64,000 bases of DNA from JBCCFC01 sp965213595 (GTDB lineage: Bacteria; Chloroflexota; Anaerolineae; Caldilineales; Caldilineaceae), in NCBI GenBank assembly GCA_965213595.1, contig CBDBZO010000006.1, forward strand, positions 372,001-436,000. Reading direction: 5' to 3'. The notes beneath the pieces are model-generated. The model was not told the DNA's origin and searched no databases. It saw nothing but the letters and a program-made list of their open reading frames with translations. The position numbers were made by a program, and so were the translations under genes. Below, piece by piece: positions 55,195-63,931 of the stretch. Within the stretch, counting starts at the first letter, position 1, and every line of letters starts with the position of its first letter.

Positions 55195-56226
55195 CTAAAC
55201 CGTCCACTGCAATTTATCCATCAGCGTCTGGTAAAAATAGTTGCGTTCGCGATAGCGCACGAAGCGCGCCAGGTGCGGGCTGCCGACGATCACGATCTCG
55301 TCGTTGTCGCCGATCTCAATTTCCACCTGCCCATCCACCGTTAGCACGGCCTTGTGATCGCTGGAGACGCGCAGGCGCACCTCCGTGCCTTCGGAGAGCA
55401 CCACGGCGCGATCCATGCTGAGGTGGGGCGCAATCGGCAGCACCAGGATGTTGCGCAGTTCCGGCGGCAAAATCGGCCCGTTGACGGCCAGCGCGTAGCC
55501 CGTGCTGCCCGTGGCCGTGCTGACGATGATACCATCGCAGGTGTACTGGGTCAGGTAGCCGTCATCCAGACTCACGCTGACGCGGATTACCCTCGCCAGC
55601 CCGGCCCGGCTGAGCACGACATCGTTGAGCGCATCGTATTCGCAGATAACGCACGGGTTTTCGTCCACGAGGCCATTTTGTGCCGGTAAATTTTGCGCCC
55701 GCTGGTCTTCTCCGCTGTCCCGCACGCGGCTGTCCTGCGTGCCGCCGCGCTCGTCCGCGGCGGTGGTTTCGCCAGCTTGGCCGCTCTGCTCCACAAAGCT
55801 GCGCTCGACGCGGGCGCGCACCATCAGCCGCTCTTCGATCCAAAAATCGCCGCCGAGGATGCGCTCCAGCGGGCCGCGCCAATCTTCGGGGAAAATCTCG
55901 GCCACAAAGCCCAGCCGCCCCATCTTAATGCCCAGCATGGGCACATCGTATTCAGCGCCCATACGCGCGGCGTGCAGCATCGTGCCGTCGCCGCCGAGGG
56001 TAATCAGCAGATCCGTGTTGGGCAGGTGCGCCATCACGTGGTCGCGATCCCAGGCGCGCGTCTGCCACACGTCGTCCACGCGGTGGGCATGCAGCAAATT
56101 TTCGATTTCCTGCGCCAGTGGCTTGGAGTTCTCCTTGTTGGGATTGTACAAAATCCCCACGCGCGCAAATGGTGGCTGGCCCGCCTTGCGATCGGCGGGC
56201 GGGCGAACGTTGTGATGCTTGCTCAT
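55195..56226 (-). CDS. nadK: NAD kinase
   Basis: A 343-residue NAD kinase that phosphorylates NAD+ to NADP+ in the cytosol. The GGDGT motif is at 78-82 (LLITLGGDGTMLHAARM). VPMLGIKMGRLGFVAEI, ALNDVVLSR, DGIIVSTATGSTGYALAVNGPIL and IAPHLSMDRAVVLSE complete the family pattern. Between the lid region (RARVERSF) and ENPCVICEYDALND there is an extra segment of about 45 polar residues (VEQSGQAGETTAADERGGTQ...), which makes the protein longer than the usual 280-300. Its DNA contains an inverted CCGCCGCG/CGCGGCGG pair near 55740-55765. Divergent from the metallophosphoesterase gene. Confidence 0.94.
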   Translation of the reverse strand: MSKHHNVRPPADRKAGQPPFARVGILYNPNKENSKPLAQEIENLLHAHRVDDVWQTRAWDRDHVMAHLPNTDLLITLGGDGTMLHAARMGAEYDVPMLGIKMGRLGFVAEIFPEDWRGPLERILGGDFWIEERLMVRARVERSFVEQSGQAGETTAADERGGTQDSRVRDSGEDQRAQNLPAQNGLVDENPCVICEYDALNDVVLSRAGLARVIRVSVSLDDGYLTQYTCDGIIVSTATGSTGYALAVNGPILPPELRNILVLPIAPHLSMDRAVVLSEGTEVRLRVSSDHKAVLTVDGQVEIEIGDNDEIVIVGSPHLARFVRYRERNYFYQTLMDKLQWTV

Positions 56227-56314
56227 GGGCTATCGATTCAGCAGATATCTTATAGGTTGGTGCGGGAACATTAGGCAAACGTTGGGCGAAGTTAGGGTTT
56301 TGATTAACGGATTG

Positions 56315-56323
56315 TGGTATACT
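56315..56323 (+). promoter_or_regulatory. Extended -10 promoter for a leaderless metallophosphoesterase mRNA
   Basis: TGGTATACT is a good extended -10, and six bases separate it from ATG (56330), placing the transcription start at the start codon. No Shine-Dalgarno is present. Confidence 0.6.
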
Positions 56324-56329
56324 GCCGCT

Positions 56330-57187
56330 ATGCGAGTGCTAATTCTTTCCGACATTCACGCCAACCTCGTTGCGCTGGAGGCCGTTTTGGCTGCGGCGCG
56401 CGAGCAGTACGACACCATCTGGTGTCTGGGCGACGTGATCGGCTACGGGCCGCGACCAAACGAGTGCGTGGAGCTGGTGCGCGAGCGCGTGCAGCTCTGC
56501 GTGCTGGGCAACCACGACTGGGCGGGCATCGACCGGCCGGGCGTGCGCGTGCGCGACTTTAACCCCCAGGCGCGCGACGCCATTCTGTGGACGCGCAACG
56601 AACTCCGCAGCGAAAACGTGCGCTATCTGGACAACCTGTCCGATCACCCCGTGCATCCGCTGGAGGATGAGCGGCTGTTGATGACGCACGCCAGCCCGCG
56701 CGAGCCCGTCTGGGAATACATTCTAACGCCCAAAGTGGCAATGGAAAACTTTCTCTCCTTCCACGAACAGATTTGTCTGGTGGGCCACACCCACAAGCCG
56801 GTTGTCTATCACTGGCAGCTGCACGAGATGGAGCACGACCTATCGCTCAACGGGCGCCCGCCCACCGACCAGGATCGCCTCGACGATCAGGTGGGGGAAG
56901 CGTTGCCAACCGAGCCGCGCTACCGGGCTACCGTCGACGCGCTGATGCCCAAGCCGGGCACGGCGCTCCGGCTCGATACGTCGCCCACTCAGCGGCTAAT
57001 TCTCAACCCCGGCAGCGTGGGCCAGCCGCGCGACAACGATCCCGACGCCGCCTACGCTATCCTGGACACCGAGCAGCTCACGTGGGCCTACGAACGCGTC
57101 CCCTACGATATCGGCGCCACCCAGCGGCAAATGCAGGAGGCGGGGCTGCCCAAGCGGTTGATCGAGCGGCTGAATTATGGGTGGTAG
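56330..57187 (+). CDS. Metallophosphoesterase (calcineurin-like, YfcE/DNA-repair-exonuclease type)
   Basis: A 285-residue two-metal phosphoesterase. All motifs are visible: MRVLILSDIHANLVAL (DxH), WCLGDVIGYGPRPNECV (GDxxxxG), CVLGNHDWAG (GNHD), LLMTHASP and CLVGHTHKPV (GHTH). The region about 165-215 adds an acidic insert before LDTSPTQRLILNPGSVGQPRDNDP, the C-terminal family motif. Substrate unknown; cyclic or nucleotide phosphodiesters are usual. The ATG at 56330 begins the family homology and is served by the leaderless-type promoter. Confidence 0.92.
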   Translation: MRVLILSDIHANLVALEAVLAAAREQYDTIWCLGDVIGYGPRPNECVELVRERVQLCVLGNHDWAGIDRPGVRVRDFNPQARDAILWTRNELRSENVRYLDNLSDHPVHPLEDERLLMTHASPREPVWEYILTPKVAMENFLSFHEQICLVGHTHKPVVYHWQLHEMEHDLSLNGRPPTDQDRLDDQVGEALPTEPRYRATVDALMPKPGTALRLDTSPTQRLILNPGSVGQPRDNDPDAAYAILDTEQLTWAYERVPYDIGATQRQMQEAGLPKRLIERLNYGW

Positions 57188-57381
57188 CTGGTCATCGGTA
57201 AGTAGTAACTGGTAATTAGAGGCTTCTGTACCAACAAAGCTTTTGATTATGACTGTAACTGTTCAGCCCTCACCCCCAATCCCTCTCTCAGGATGGGAGA
57301 GGGGAGCCGTTCTCTTCGTCGTCATACAGAGATTTGGACAGGAGCCTGAATAGTTACTTACGACTTACCAATTACCACGCT
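57188..57381. repeat. Intergenic repeats between convergent genes
   Basis: It holds heptamer-like GTAACTGGTAATTAG and its inverted ACTTACCAATTACC, GTAACTGTTCAG/CTGAATAGTTAC ends (about 57256 and 57349), and a CCCTCTCTCAGGATGGGAGAGGGG palindrome at about 57280-57303. A composite hairpin; may also terminate both genes. Confidence 0.55.
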
Positions 57382-59907
57382 TTACCACCCCCGCTCCTTG
57401 ACCAACCCGTGATTCACGCGGCCCTGGGCGCCGTTGTCCATGCGATCATACATCTCGAACCAGTCGGGCATTTCGCTGTTGCGGCGGCGCTGGCGGGCGA
57501 TCTCTTCGCGCTCGTGGTAGGCGCTGATGCGGCGGCGAATCTCATCCGCCACCCGCCGCGGATGGGGCACGGCATCAAAGGTGAGGCTGCCCTGCTGGGC
57601 CGCGGTTTGCAGCGTTACGTTGCCAAAATCCAGCAGGTAGTGCAGCGGGCTGGGAATGTTGAGCAAAATGTCTTCGATATCCTCCAGCCGGGCTTCGCGC
57701 CGCTCTTCGGAGAAGAAGAGCGGCTTTTTTTGCGTATCGATAATGCGCTCGGTGGTGACTTCGTAGGTGTCGTTGCGCCAGTCCGCCACGATCCACGCCA
57801 CCCACGCCAGCCCGGCCAGCGAAAAGAGCACGGCGGGCAGCTCCAGCGCAATCGCCGTGCCGACGTTGTCAAAGGCCAGCGGCAGCAGGAGCGTGCCCAG
57901 CGTGAGCAGCAACGTGAGCGCCAGCGGGCCCAGCACGTCGCGCAGCAGCAGAAACCAGTGTTTGCGCCAAATGATGTGATCGGCATCCGAAGCCAGCACC
58001 AGGTGGCGCTCGATATCCAACGCCTGGCGTACGCGGCTGACGAGCGACTCCTCCTGCTCCTTTGCGCCGTCCGGCGATTCTTCCCCATCCTCACAGAGCT
58101 GGCCGGGAATTTGCAGCGCCAGCCCCAGCCGATTCTCCAACATCTCGTGGATCAGCATCTTGCTCTGGGCGCGCACCATGCCCTCGCGCCGCTGCATCTG
58201 CTCAAAGATGGCCCTGCGCACGGCCTCCGGCTCCGGCACGTAATCAAAGGTGATCTGCCCCTGCTGGCTGGCCGTTTGAATGCGCACGTCGCCAAAGCCA
58301 AGCAGGTTGCCAACAAACGAGCGCGAAGTGTCCACGCTGCGCACCTGCTCCAGCGGGGCCACCTGCTGCCATTCGCTAAAAAAGACAACGCGCTCCTGCC
58401 TCACCACGCGTCGGCTGGAGACGAACAAGAAATCGTTGAGATAATCCACCACGCTCCACGCAAAATAGGCCAGCAGCCCCAGCGAGATCAGCAGACCGGG
58501 AATTAGCAGCAGCGGGTTGAGCAGCGCGCCGCCCAGAAAGGCCAGCCCCAGAATGAGCGCGCCCACCAGCAGCAGCGAGGGAAACCAGATTTTGCGCACC
58601 AGCACGATCCAATGGCGGCGCTGGTACATCGCCATGCGCTCGCCCTCTTCCAGCCAGCCGTATTTGCGCTCCCGCTTCTCCAGCATCATCTTTTTCGTCT
58701 CTTCCTGCATCACCAGCCGGTCGGCCAGCTCCTCGCCCTCCTGCTGGAGAAAGCGGCGAAAGTCCGCCTCGTGCAGGCGCAGCCAGTGGCTTCCCGGTTC
58801 GGCCTCCACGCTGGAGCTCATGGGCTCCCGGACGCTGATCAGCGCCGTCTCGCTAAAGTAGCTCGGCCCGGAGATGGGCGTGCGCGGCATGGCGTGCTCC
58901 TTGTCGTCCACGGCGTGGAGCGTGGCGCGGCTGCCCTCCATCAGCACCCAGAGGCTGTCCGCCACCTCGCCCTGCGGAATCACCAGGTGGTGAACCGGTA
59001 TGTAAAAGTAGCTGGTGAAGCCCGTTAGCGTATCCAGCAGGTGATCCTCCAAATCGTTGAAGACCACGAGGCCGCGCAGCGTTTTGATCTCGCGCTCGTG
59101 CAGCGCCGTCCCCAGCGCTTCAATGTCGATATTGGTGATGTTGCGCACGGCCCGGCGCGGCAGCCGAAAGACGCGGGTGGTGCAGCAGGCGCGCGCGCTG
59201 GTGGGCGCGCCAAAGTCCACGCTGTTGCGCCCCCGCGAGCTCTTTTCGCCATAGCCAAAGACGGCTCCCGTCCCCAGCCACTGCTCCCGCTCGCCCCCCC
59301 GCAGCACGACTTGGCCCTGGTCGACGATGTAGAGATCGCTGGCGCTGCTTTCATCGCGGAAGATGTACTCGTCGCGGGCAAACTCTTCCGCATCGCCCGT
59401 TGCTTCGGCCAGAAAGCTCAGGGCGACCAGGTCACACTCGGCAAAGAAGGGGATGGTGCGCAGGCGAGCGATGCGCTCCAGCGGCGCAAGCTTCATGCGC
59501 AGCGTGGGAAAACGGTAGAGCAGCCGGTTGAGCGCCTGCGCCTGCACGCGGACGATCTCGCAAAATGAGGTGGCGCGGGCGGTGGTGCTGTGCGCTTGAT
59601 TGTAGAGCAGGTCGAAATGGCCCATCAGGTGGCCCGCCTCCACCCGCCGCCGCAGCGACTGCTGCCGCCGCTGCCCCGCCTGCTCCGTCCGCACCTGCTC
59701 CACTTCGCCTTCCAGCACGTAATACGCGTAGTCGACGGGCGCATCCTGCTGGTAAATCACCTGCCGCGGCGAAGCCGTGATCACGTCCGTGGACATGCCG
59801 AGGATGTAGTGCAAATCCTGCGGCGGCAGCTCCTTTAGAAAGGGAAGCTGATCGGCGAGCAGTTTATACACCTCTTGACCGTTGTGGGTAGCGGGCGAGT
59901 TACTCAT
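57382..59907 (-). CDS. Cyclic-nucleotide-binding-like and bacterial-PH-domain membrane protein
   Basis: An 841-residue protein of unusual make-up. Three cNMP-binding-like domains come first: about 18-145 (FLKELPPQDLHYILGMSTD, GHLMGHFDLLYNQ), about 155-270 (FFAECDLVALSFLAEATGDAEEF, IVDQGQVVLRGG) and about 285-400 (VIPQGEVADSLWVLMEGSRATLH). Then come two copies of a helix-pair plus PH-like unit (about 440-580 and 670-800), with DFLFVSSRRVVRQERVVFFSEWQQVAPLEQVRSVDT versus DTYEVTTERIIDTQKKPLFFSEERREARLEDIEDI, and each followed by FGDVRIQTASQQG / FGNVTLQTAAQQG. The canonical phosphate-binding cassette of CAP is not obvious in the cNMP domains. Possibly a membrane sensor; its partner is unknown. 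Confidence 0.85.
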   Translation of the reverse strand: MSNSPATHNGQEVYKLLADQLPFLKELPPQDLHYILGMSTDVITASPRQVIYQQDAPVDYAYYVLEGEVEQVRTEQAGQRRQQSLRRRVEAGHLMGHFDLLYNQAHSTTARATSFCEIVRVQAQALNRLLYRFPTLRMKLAPLERIARLRTIPFFAECDLVALSFLAEATGDAEEFARDEYIFRDESSASDLYIVDQGQVVLRGGEREQWLGTGAVFGYGEKSSRGRNSVDFGAPTSARACCTTRVFRLPRRAVRNITNIDIEALGTALHEREIKTLRGLVVFNDLEDHLLDTLTGFTSYFYIPVHHLVIPQGEVADSLWVLMEGSRATLHAVDDKEHAMPRTPISGPSYFSETALISVREPMSSSVEAEPGSHWLRLHEADFRRFLQQEGEELADRLVMQEETKKMMLEKRERKYGWLEEGERMAMYQRRHWIVLVRKIWFPSLLLVGALILGLAFLGGALLNPLLLIPGLLISLGLLAYFAWSVVDYLNDFLFVSSRRVVRQERVVFFSEWQQVAPLEQVRSVDTSRSFVGNLLGFGDVRIQTASQQGQITFDYVPEPEAVRRAIFEQMQRREGMVRAQSKMLIHEMLENRLGLALQIPGQLCEDGEESPDGAKEQEESLVSRVRQALDIERHLVLASDADHIIWRKHWFLLLRDVLGPLALTLLLTLGTLLLPLAFDNVGTAIALELPAVLFSLAGLAWVAWIVADWRNDTYEVTTERIIDTQKKPLFFSEERREARLEDIEDILLNIPSPLHYLLDFGNVTLQTAAQQGSLTFDAVPHPRRVADEIRRRISAYHEREEIARQRRRNSEMPDWFEMYDRMDNGAQGRVNHGLVKERGW

Positions 59908-59916
59908 GGGTTAAGG

Positions 59917-61956
59917 CTACAGCCGCTCCTTCACCGTTTCGGCCAACTTGGGACTGATGCCGGGGACGGCGGTTAATTCTTCCACGCTCGCCTGGCGGAT
60001 GCGCGCCACGTCGCCGCCAAAGGCCTGCAGCAGCGCCTTGCGCTTGGCCGGGCCCACGCCGGGGACGTCGTCCAATTTTGAGCGCGTCTGCTCCTTTTGG
60101 CGCAGGTTGCGGTGGTAGCTGATGGCGAAGCGGTGCGCCTCGTCGCGCACGCGCTGCACGAGGTGCAGCGCCGGGCTGCCGCGCTTGAGCCAGATGGACT
60201 GCGACTGGCCCGGCACAAAAACTTCCTCCTCGCGCTTGGCCAGGCCGACCACGGGCACGCGCTCCGCCAAGTCAAACTCTTCCAGCACTTCTGTCGCCAC
60301 GTTGAGCTGCCCCTTGCCGCCGTCGATGATCACGAGGTCCGGCAGGATTTTCCAGCTCTCGTCGGACTTGCGCGCCTTTTTGCCGGGGTCATCGGCGTCG
60401 CCCGCCTCCTCCACGGCGCGGCGAAAGCGGCGGCGCAGCGTCTCGCGCATGGCGGCAAAATCGTCCGGCTCGCCCTGCGCCCCGCGCCCGCGAATCTTGA
60501 AGCGCTTGTAGGCCTTTTTGAGCGGCGTCCCCTTGGCAAAGACGATCATCGAGCCCGTCGTGTTCGTCCCCTGCAGCGTGCTGATATCGTAGCATTCGAT
60601 GCGCGAGGGCGGTCGCGCCAGCCCCAGCGCCTCCTGCAGTTCGGCCACGGCCTCGGTCTGCCGATTTGTATCCTGGGCGTTCTGCGCCTGCTGCACGCGC
60701 AGATATTCGACAGCGTTGTGGTGCGCCATCTCCATCAATTTGCGCTTGGCCCCGCGCTGCGGCTGCCGAATCTCCACGTTGGCCCCGCGCTTCTCCGCCA
60801 GCCACGCTTCGAGCACGTCGTCGTTCTCCGGCAGCGCGTCGACCAGGAGCAGGCCCGGCACGAGCGCGGCTTCGTCGTAGAACTGCTGGATAAACGTACC
60901 AATCAAGGCGGCGGATAGTTGGCTGTTGGCTGTTGGCTGTTGATTGTTGATTGTTGATTGGTTCGTCGGCGGAGAATCATCCGCTGACGGCTGACCGTTG
61001 GTCGACGGGCCGTTCACCTGACTGGCTGACTCGCTGACCACCTCTTCCCCTTCCTCCACAATCTCCAAATACTCCGCCCCCTCCAGCAGGAAATTCTCTC
61101 GTCCAACCATTCGTCCGCGCCGCACGAAGTAGACCTGCACCGCAGCCTCGGACTTGCGCTCGTCCTGGGCGACGGCGATGTAGTCCGCATCTTCAATCGT
61201 GGCGCTGACGACCTGCTGCTCCTGAGCGATGCGCTCGGCGGCCTTGATGCGGTCGCGGTAGATAGCGGCCAGCTCGAACTGCATATTCTCCGCCGCCCGC
61301 TCCATCTGCGCCGACATTTGTTTGATCACCTTTTGCGAGTCGCCCTCCAAAAAGTTCATCAGCCCCTGCACGCTGGCGCGGTACTCCTCGCGATTCTGCG
61401 CGCCGATACACGGCCCGCCGCAGAGCTTGATGTGGTAGTACAGGCAGGGGCGCGCGTCGTTGCCGTCGATCTCGCGTTCGCAATCGAGGTAGGGGAAGAC
61501 GCGGCGCAGGGCGTCGAGCGTGCGGTAGCAGGCGCTGCTGCTGGAGTAGGGGCCAAAGTAGCGCGCGCCGTCCCGCTTGTTCATCTTGCGCACCACTTCG
61601 ATCTTCGGAAAGTCGTCCTGCCAGTTAACTTTGATGTACGGGTACTGGCGGTCGTCCTTGAGCCGAATGTTAAAGCGCGGCTTGTAGCGCTTGATCAGCT
61701 CATTTTCAAGCACGAGCGCCTCTAGCTCGCTCTGCGTCACCCACCAGGTGATGTCGCGGATCAGCGAGACGAGCGTGCGCGTCTTGGAATCGTGCTGGGC
61801 CGAGCGGTTGAAGTACGAGCGCACCCGGTTGCGCAGGATTTTCGCCTTGCCCACGTAGATGACCTTGCCCTTCTCGTTGCGCATCAAATAGACGCCGGGC
61901 GAGTCGGGCAGATTAATTAATTTTTGCTGAACTTTATCGGGAAGGTTGCGGGCCAT
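59917..61956 (-). CDS. uvrC: Excinuclease ABC subunit C
   Basis: A 679-residue UvrC, the dual-incision nuclease of nucleotide excision repair. The GIY-YIG domain is at about 14-95 (DSPGVYLMRNEKGKVIYVGKAKILRNRVRSYF). A Cys-containing LDCEREIDGNDARPCLYYHIKLCGGPCIG block, a UVR helix, the RNase H-like endonuclease (RIECYDISTLQGTNTTGSMIVF, PDLVIIDGGKGQLN) and C-terminal helix-hairpin-helix (DDVPGVGPAKRKALLQAFGG) follow. In front of AALIGTFIQQFYDEA lies an extra segment of about 40 residues, Asn/Gln/Ser/Thr-rich, encoded by heptameric repeats at 60915-60962. The frame and all domains are intact. It is 9 bases downstream of nothing on its own strand; the cNMP/PH gene follows closely. Confidence 0.95.
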   Translation of the reverse strand: MARNLPDKVQQKLINLPDSPGVYLMRNEKGKVIYVGKAKILRNRVRSYFNRSAQHDSKTRTLVSLIRDITWWVTQSELEALVLENELIKRYKPRFNIRLKDDRQYPYIKVNWQDDFPKIEVVRKMNKRDGARYFGPYSSSSACYRTLDALRRVFPYLDCEREIDGNDARPCLYYHIKLCGGPCIGAQNREEYRASVQGLMNFLEGDSQKVIKQMSAQMERAAENMQFELAAIYRDRIKAAERIAQEQQVVSATIEDADYIAVAQDERKSEAAVQVYFVRRGRMVGRENFLLEGAEYLEIVEEGEEVVSESASQVNGPSTNGQPSADDSPPTNQSTINNQQPTANSQLSAALIGTFIQQFYDEAALVPGLLLVDALPENDDVLEAWLAEKRGANVEIRQPQRGAKRKLMEMAHHNAVEYLRVQQAQNAQDTNRQTEAVAELQEALGLARPPSRIECYDISTLQGTNTTGSMIVFAKGTPLKKAYKRFKIRGRGAQGEPDDFAAMRETLRRRFRRAVEEAGDADDPGKKARKSDESWKILPDLVIIDGGKGQLNVATEVLEEFDLAERVPVVGLAKREEEVFVPGQSQSIWLKRGSPALHLVQRVRDEAHRFAISYHRNLRQKEQTRSKLDDVPGVGPAKRKALLQAFGGDVARIRQASVEELTAVPGISPKLAETVKERL
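60915..60962. repeat. Heptameric repeats captured in uvrC
   Basis: Seven-base units TTGGCTG (three) and TTGATTG (three to four) follow each other. Heptamers keep no codon phase between units, yet no stop arises. They encode an Asn/Gln/Thr-rich linker. Confidence 0.8.
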
Positions 61957-62137
61957 GGTGAAAGTTTATCACAGAATCAATTTCTTTTGCGGATGACGGC
62001 GCACAGTCCATCGAAGCGTAGCTGGCAGAAATCAAACGTGGAGCGCACAAATTGACAATAATCAACTGATTGACAGCCGAATCCAACGTGCTTGCTTCGG
62101 TTGAGGGCTGCTCTCGCAGCAAGACATTGTAAGTCAT
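61934..62137 (-). CDS. Small hypothetical protein, possibly a degenerate HicB-like remnant
   Basis: The frame MTYNVLLREQPSTEASTLDS runs 67 codons and overlaps the uvrC start by 23 bases. AAAAGGAG sits 7 bases before the ATG at 62137, the best ribosome site in the area. The first dozen residues resemble the start of HicB-like small proteins (MxYNVLLxxQP), but the rest does not continue the family. It may be the head of a decayed gene. Low certainty. Confidence 0.3.
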   Translation of the reverse strand: MTYNVLLREQPSTEASTLDSAVNQLIIVNLCAPRLISASYASMDCAPSSAKEIDSVINFHHGPQPSR

Positions 62138-62233
62138 GGCCATTCTCCTTTTGGCTCAAGTTGAGATGAGTTTAACATGATTTAGCACAAATTTTCAACA
62201 GCATGGCAGTCACTATTCAAACGGCCCGCCTCG

Positions 62234-62242
62234 TGCTATGAT
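62234..62242 (+). promoter_or_regulatory. Extended -10 promoter of the cdsA-plsC pair
   Basis: TGCTATGAT, an extended -10 with one change from consensus, lies 36 bases before the ATG at 62279. No strong -35 seen. Confidence 0.45.
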
Positions 62243-62278
62243 TCTTTGTGCTCCCCAGATTTTGTCAGCAGAATTGCC

Positions 62279-63241
62279 ATGAATTTTCAGCAAATCACAA
62301 CCTTGGTCCGCCCGACCTTCGCCAACCTGCTCCTGATCACCGCGGGCACGCTCGCCGTGCTGGCGCTGACGACCATCGCCTACTTTCCCCGCTGGCGACG
62401 CGACCCAACCACCAACGTCGCCAAAATTGGCGCGCGCATTCGCTTTCTGTGGGAGCTCTCCGCCGCCTTTATTCTAGCGACCTTCTTTGGGCGGCGCATT
62501 CTCGTCGCCGCGATTGCTTTCATCGCCTATCTCGCGCTCAAAGAGTATCTCTCGCTCACGCCCACGCGCCGCGCGGATCGGCGCGTGCTCTTCTTTGCCT
62601 ACCTCAGCATTACTATTCAATTTGTGCTGATCGGCTTTGACTGGTACGAAGCGTTCGTGCTCTTTGTGCCCGTCTACGTCTTCCTCGTGCTGCCGCTGCT
62701 GATGATCGCCACCGGCGACACCGATGGCTTTCTCAAGGCGTGGAGCCTGCTCGGCTGGGGCATCATCACCAACGTTTACAGCCTGGGCCACCTGGCTTTT
62801 TTAGTGATGCTGCCGCGCGACGAAAGCGGCGCGACGGGCTTTAGCCTCTTTCTCTTTCTGATGATCCTGGCCCAATCCAATCACGTGGCCCAATCTTTCT
62901 TCGGCCGCTGGGTGCGGCGACCAGAGCTCTCGATCCGCGTCAGCCGCACGCGCAACTGGGCCAGCCTCTTCGGCAGCGTCGGCACCACCTCGCTCGGTGC
63001 ATGGCTGCTGGCCCCGCTGCTGACGCCGTTCGAGGGCATCGAGGCCGCGCTCTACGGGGCGCTCGTTGCACTGGGTGGCTTTGTGGGCTACGTTGTGCTT
63101 TCCGCCATCAAGCACGATCTCGAACTCAGCGACCGCGGCGTGATGACGGCGGGCCACGGCGGCATGTTGAACCGCATCGACATCATCGTCTACACCGCGC
63201 CGCTCTTTTTCCAGGTGGTGCGCTACGTTCATTACCAGTAA
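62279..63241 (+). CDS. cdsA: Phosphatidate cytidylyltransferase
   Basis: A 320-residue membrane enzyme that activates phosphatidic acid with CTP to CDP-diacylglycerol. Around eight hydrophobic helices. The C-terminal signature is conserved: VVLSAIKHDLELSDRGVMTAGHGGMLNRIDIIVYTAPLFFQVVRY (family S-x6-D-x2-D pattern with GHGG-x4-RxD). Preceding blocks NHVAQSFFGRWVRRPELSIRVS and TRNWASLFGSVGTTSL correspond to the ND and SPKKTxEG regions of canonical CdsA, but in a changed form, as in a subgroup paired with a PlsC gene. It starts at 62279; an upstream TTG in frame lacks support. Confidence 0.87.
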   Translation: MNFQQITTLVRPTFANLLLITAGTLAVLALTTIAYFPRWRRDPTTNVAKIGARIRFLWELSAAFILATFFGRRILVAAIAFIAYLALKEYLSLTPTRRADRRVLFFAYLSITIQFVLIGFDWYEAFVLFVPVYVFLVLPLLMIATGDTDGFLKAWSLLGWGIITNVYSLGHLAFLVMLPRDESGATGFSLFLFLMILAQSNHVAQSFFGRWVRRPELSIRVSRTRNWASLFGSVGTTSLGAWLLAPLLTPFEGIEAALYGALVALGGFVGYVVLSAIKHDLELSDRGVMTAGHGGMLNRIDIIVYTAPLFFQVVRYVHYQ

Positions 63242-63292
63242 CCAGAAGAGTTAACGCGCCCTCCGCGTTGAGAAACTTTGCAAACCCTAATT

Positions 63293-63931
63293 ATGCGAAT
63301 CCTCCAAGCCCTCTTCTTCCTCCTCATCGTGCGCCCGCTGATTTCGCTGGTGCTGGGGTTAAATATCCACGAGCGGGACAATCTGCCCGTGCGCAAACCG
63401 GCGATCATCGCGCCCAACCACAACAGCCACCTGGACACGCTGGTGCTGATGTCGCTCTTCCCGCTCTTTCGGCTGCGCCACGTGCGCCCCGCCGCCGCCG
63501 CCGATTTCTTTCTCGCCAACCGCGTGCTTGCCTGGCTCAGCCTCAACATCATCGGCATCATCCCCATTGATAGGCTGCGCGCGGACCCCAACAGCGATCC
63601 GCTGGCCAAAATGTCCGCCGTGTTAGAGAAAGGCGAGACGCTGCTGATCTTCCCCGAAGGCTCGCGCGGCCAGCCTGAACAGCTGGGGCGCTTCAAATCG
63701 GGTATCGCCCGGCTGGTGCAGCGCCACCCCACCGTGCCCATCATCCCCATCTATACCTACGGCCTGGGCAAAGCCATGCCGCGCAACGACCTCCTGATCG
63801 TGCCCTTCTTTGCCGACATTGTAATCGGTGAGCCGATCTACTGGTGCGGCTCCGTCGAAGCTACGATGGCGGCTTACGAAGCCGCCATGCGCGATCTGCG
63901 CGAGCGGCTCAAGATTCCTGCCTGGGAATAG
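63293..63931 (+). CDS. 1-acyl-glycerol-3-phosphate acyltransferase (PlsC-like)
   Basis: A 212-residue membrane-associated acyltransferase. An N-terminal helix (about 3-24) precedes the catalytic HX4D motif (NHNSHLDTLV), followed by FPEGSRGQPEQLGRFKSGIARL, the second family motif, and VPIIPIYTYGLGKAMPR. It would make phosphatidic acid, the substrate of the CdsA-like enzyme encoded just upstream (51-base gap). The pair forms a phospholipid synthesis unit. The ATG at 63293 is chosen because it starts the hydrophobic helix. Confidence 0.92.
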   Translation: MRILQALFFLLIVRPLISLVLGLNIHERDNLPVRKPAIIAPNHNSHLDTLVLMSLFPLFRLRHVRPAAAADFFLANRVLAWLSLNIIGIIPIDRLRADPNSDPLAKMSAVLEKGETLLIFPEGSRGQPEQLGRFKSGIARLVQRHPTVPIIPIYTYGLGKAMPRNDLLIVPFFADIVIGEPIYWCGSVEATMAAYEAAMRDLRERLKIPAWE

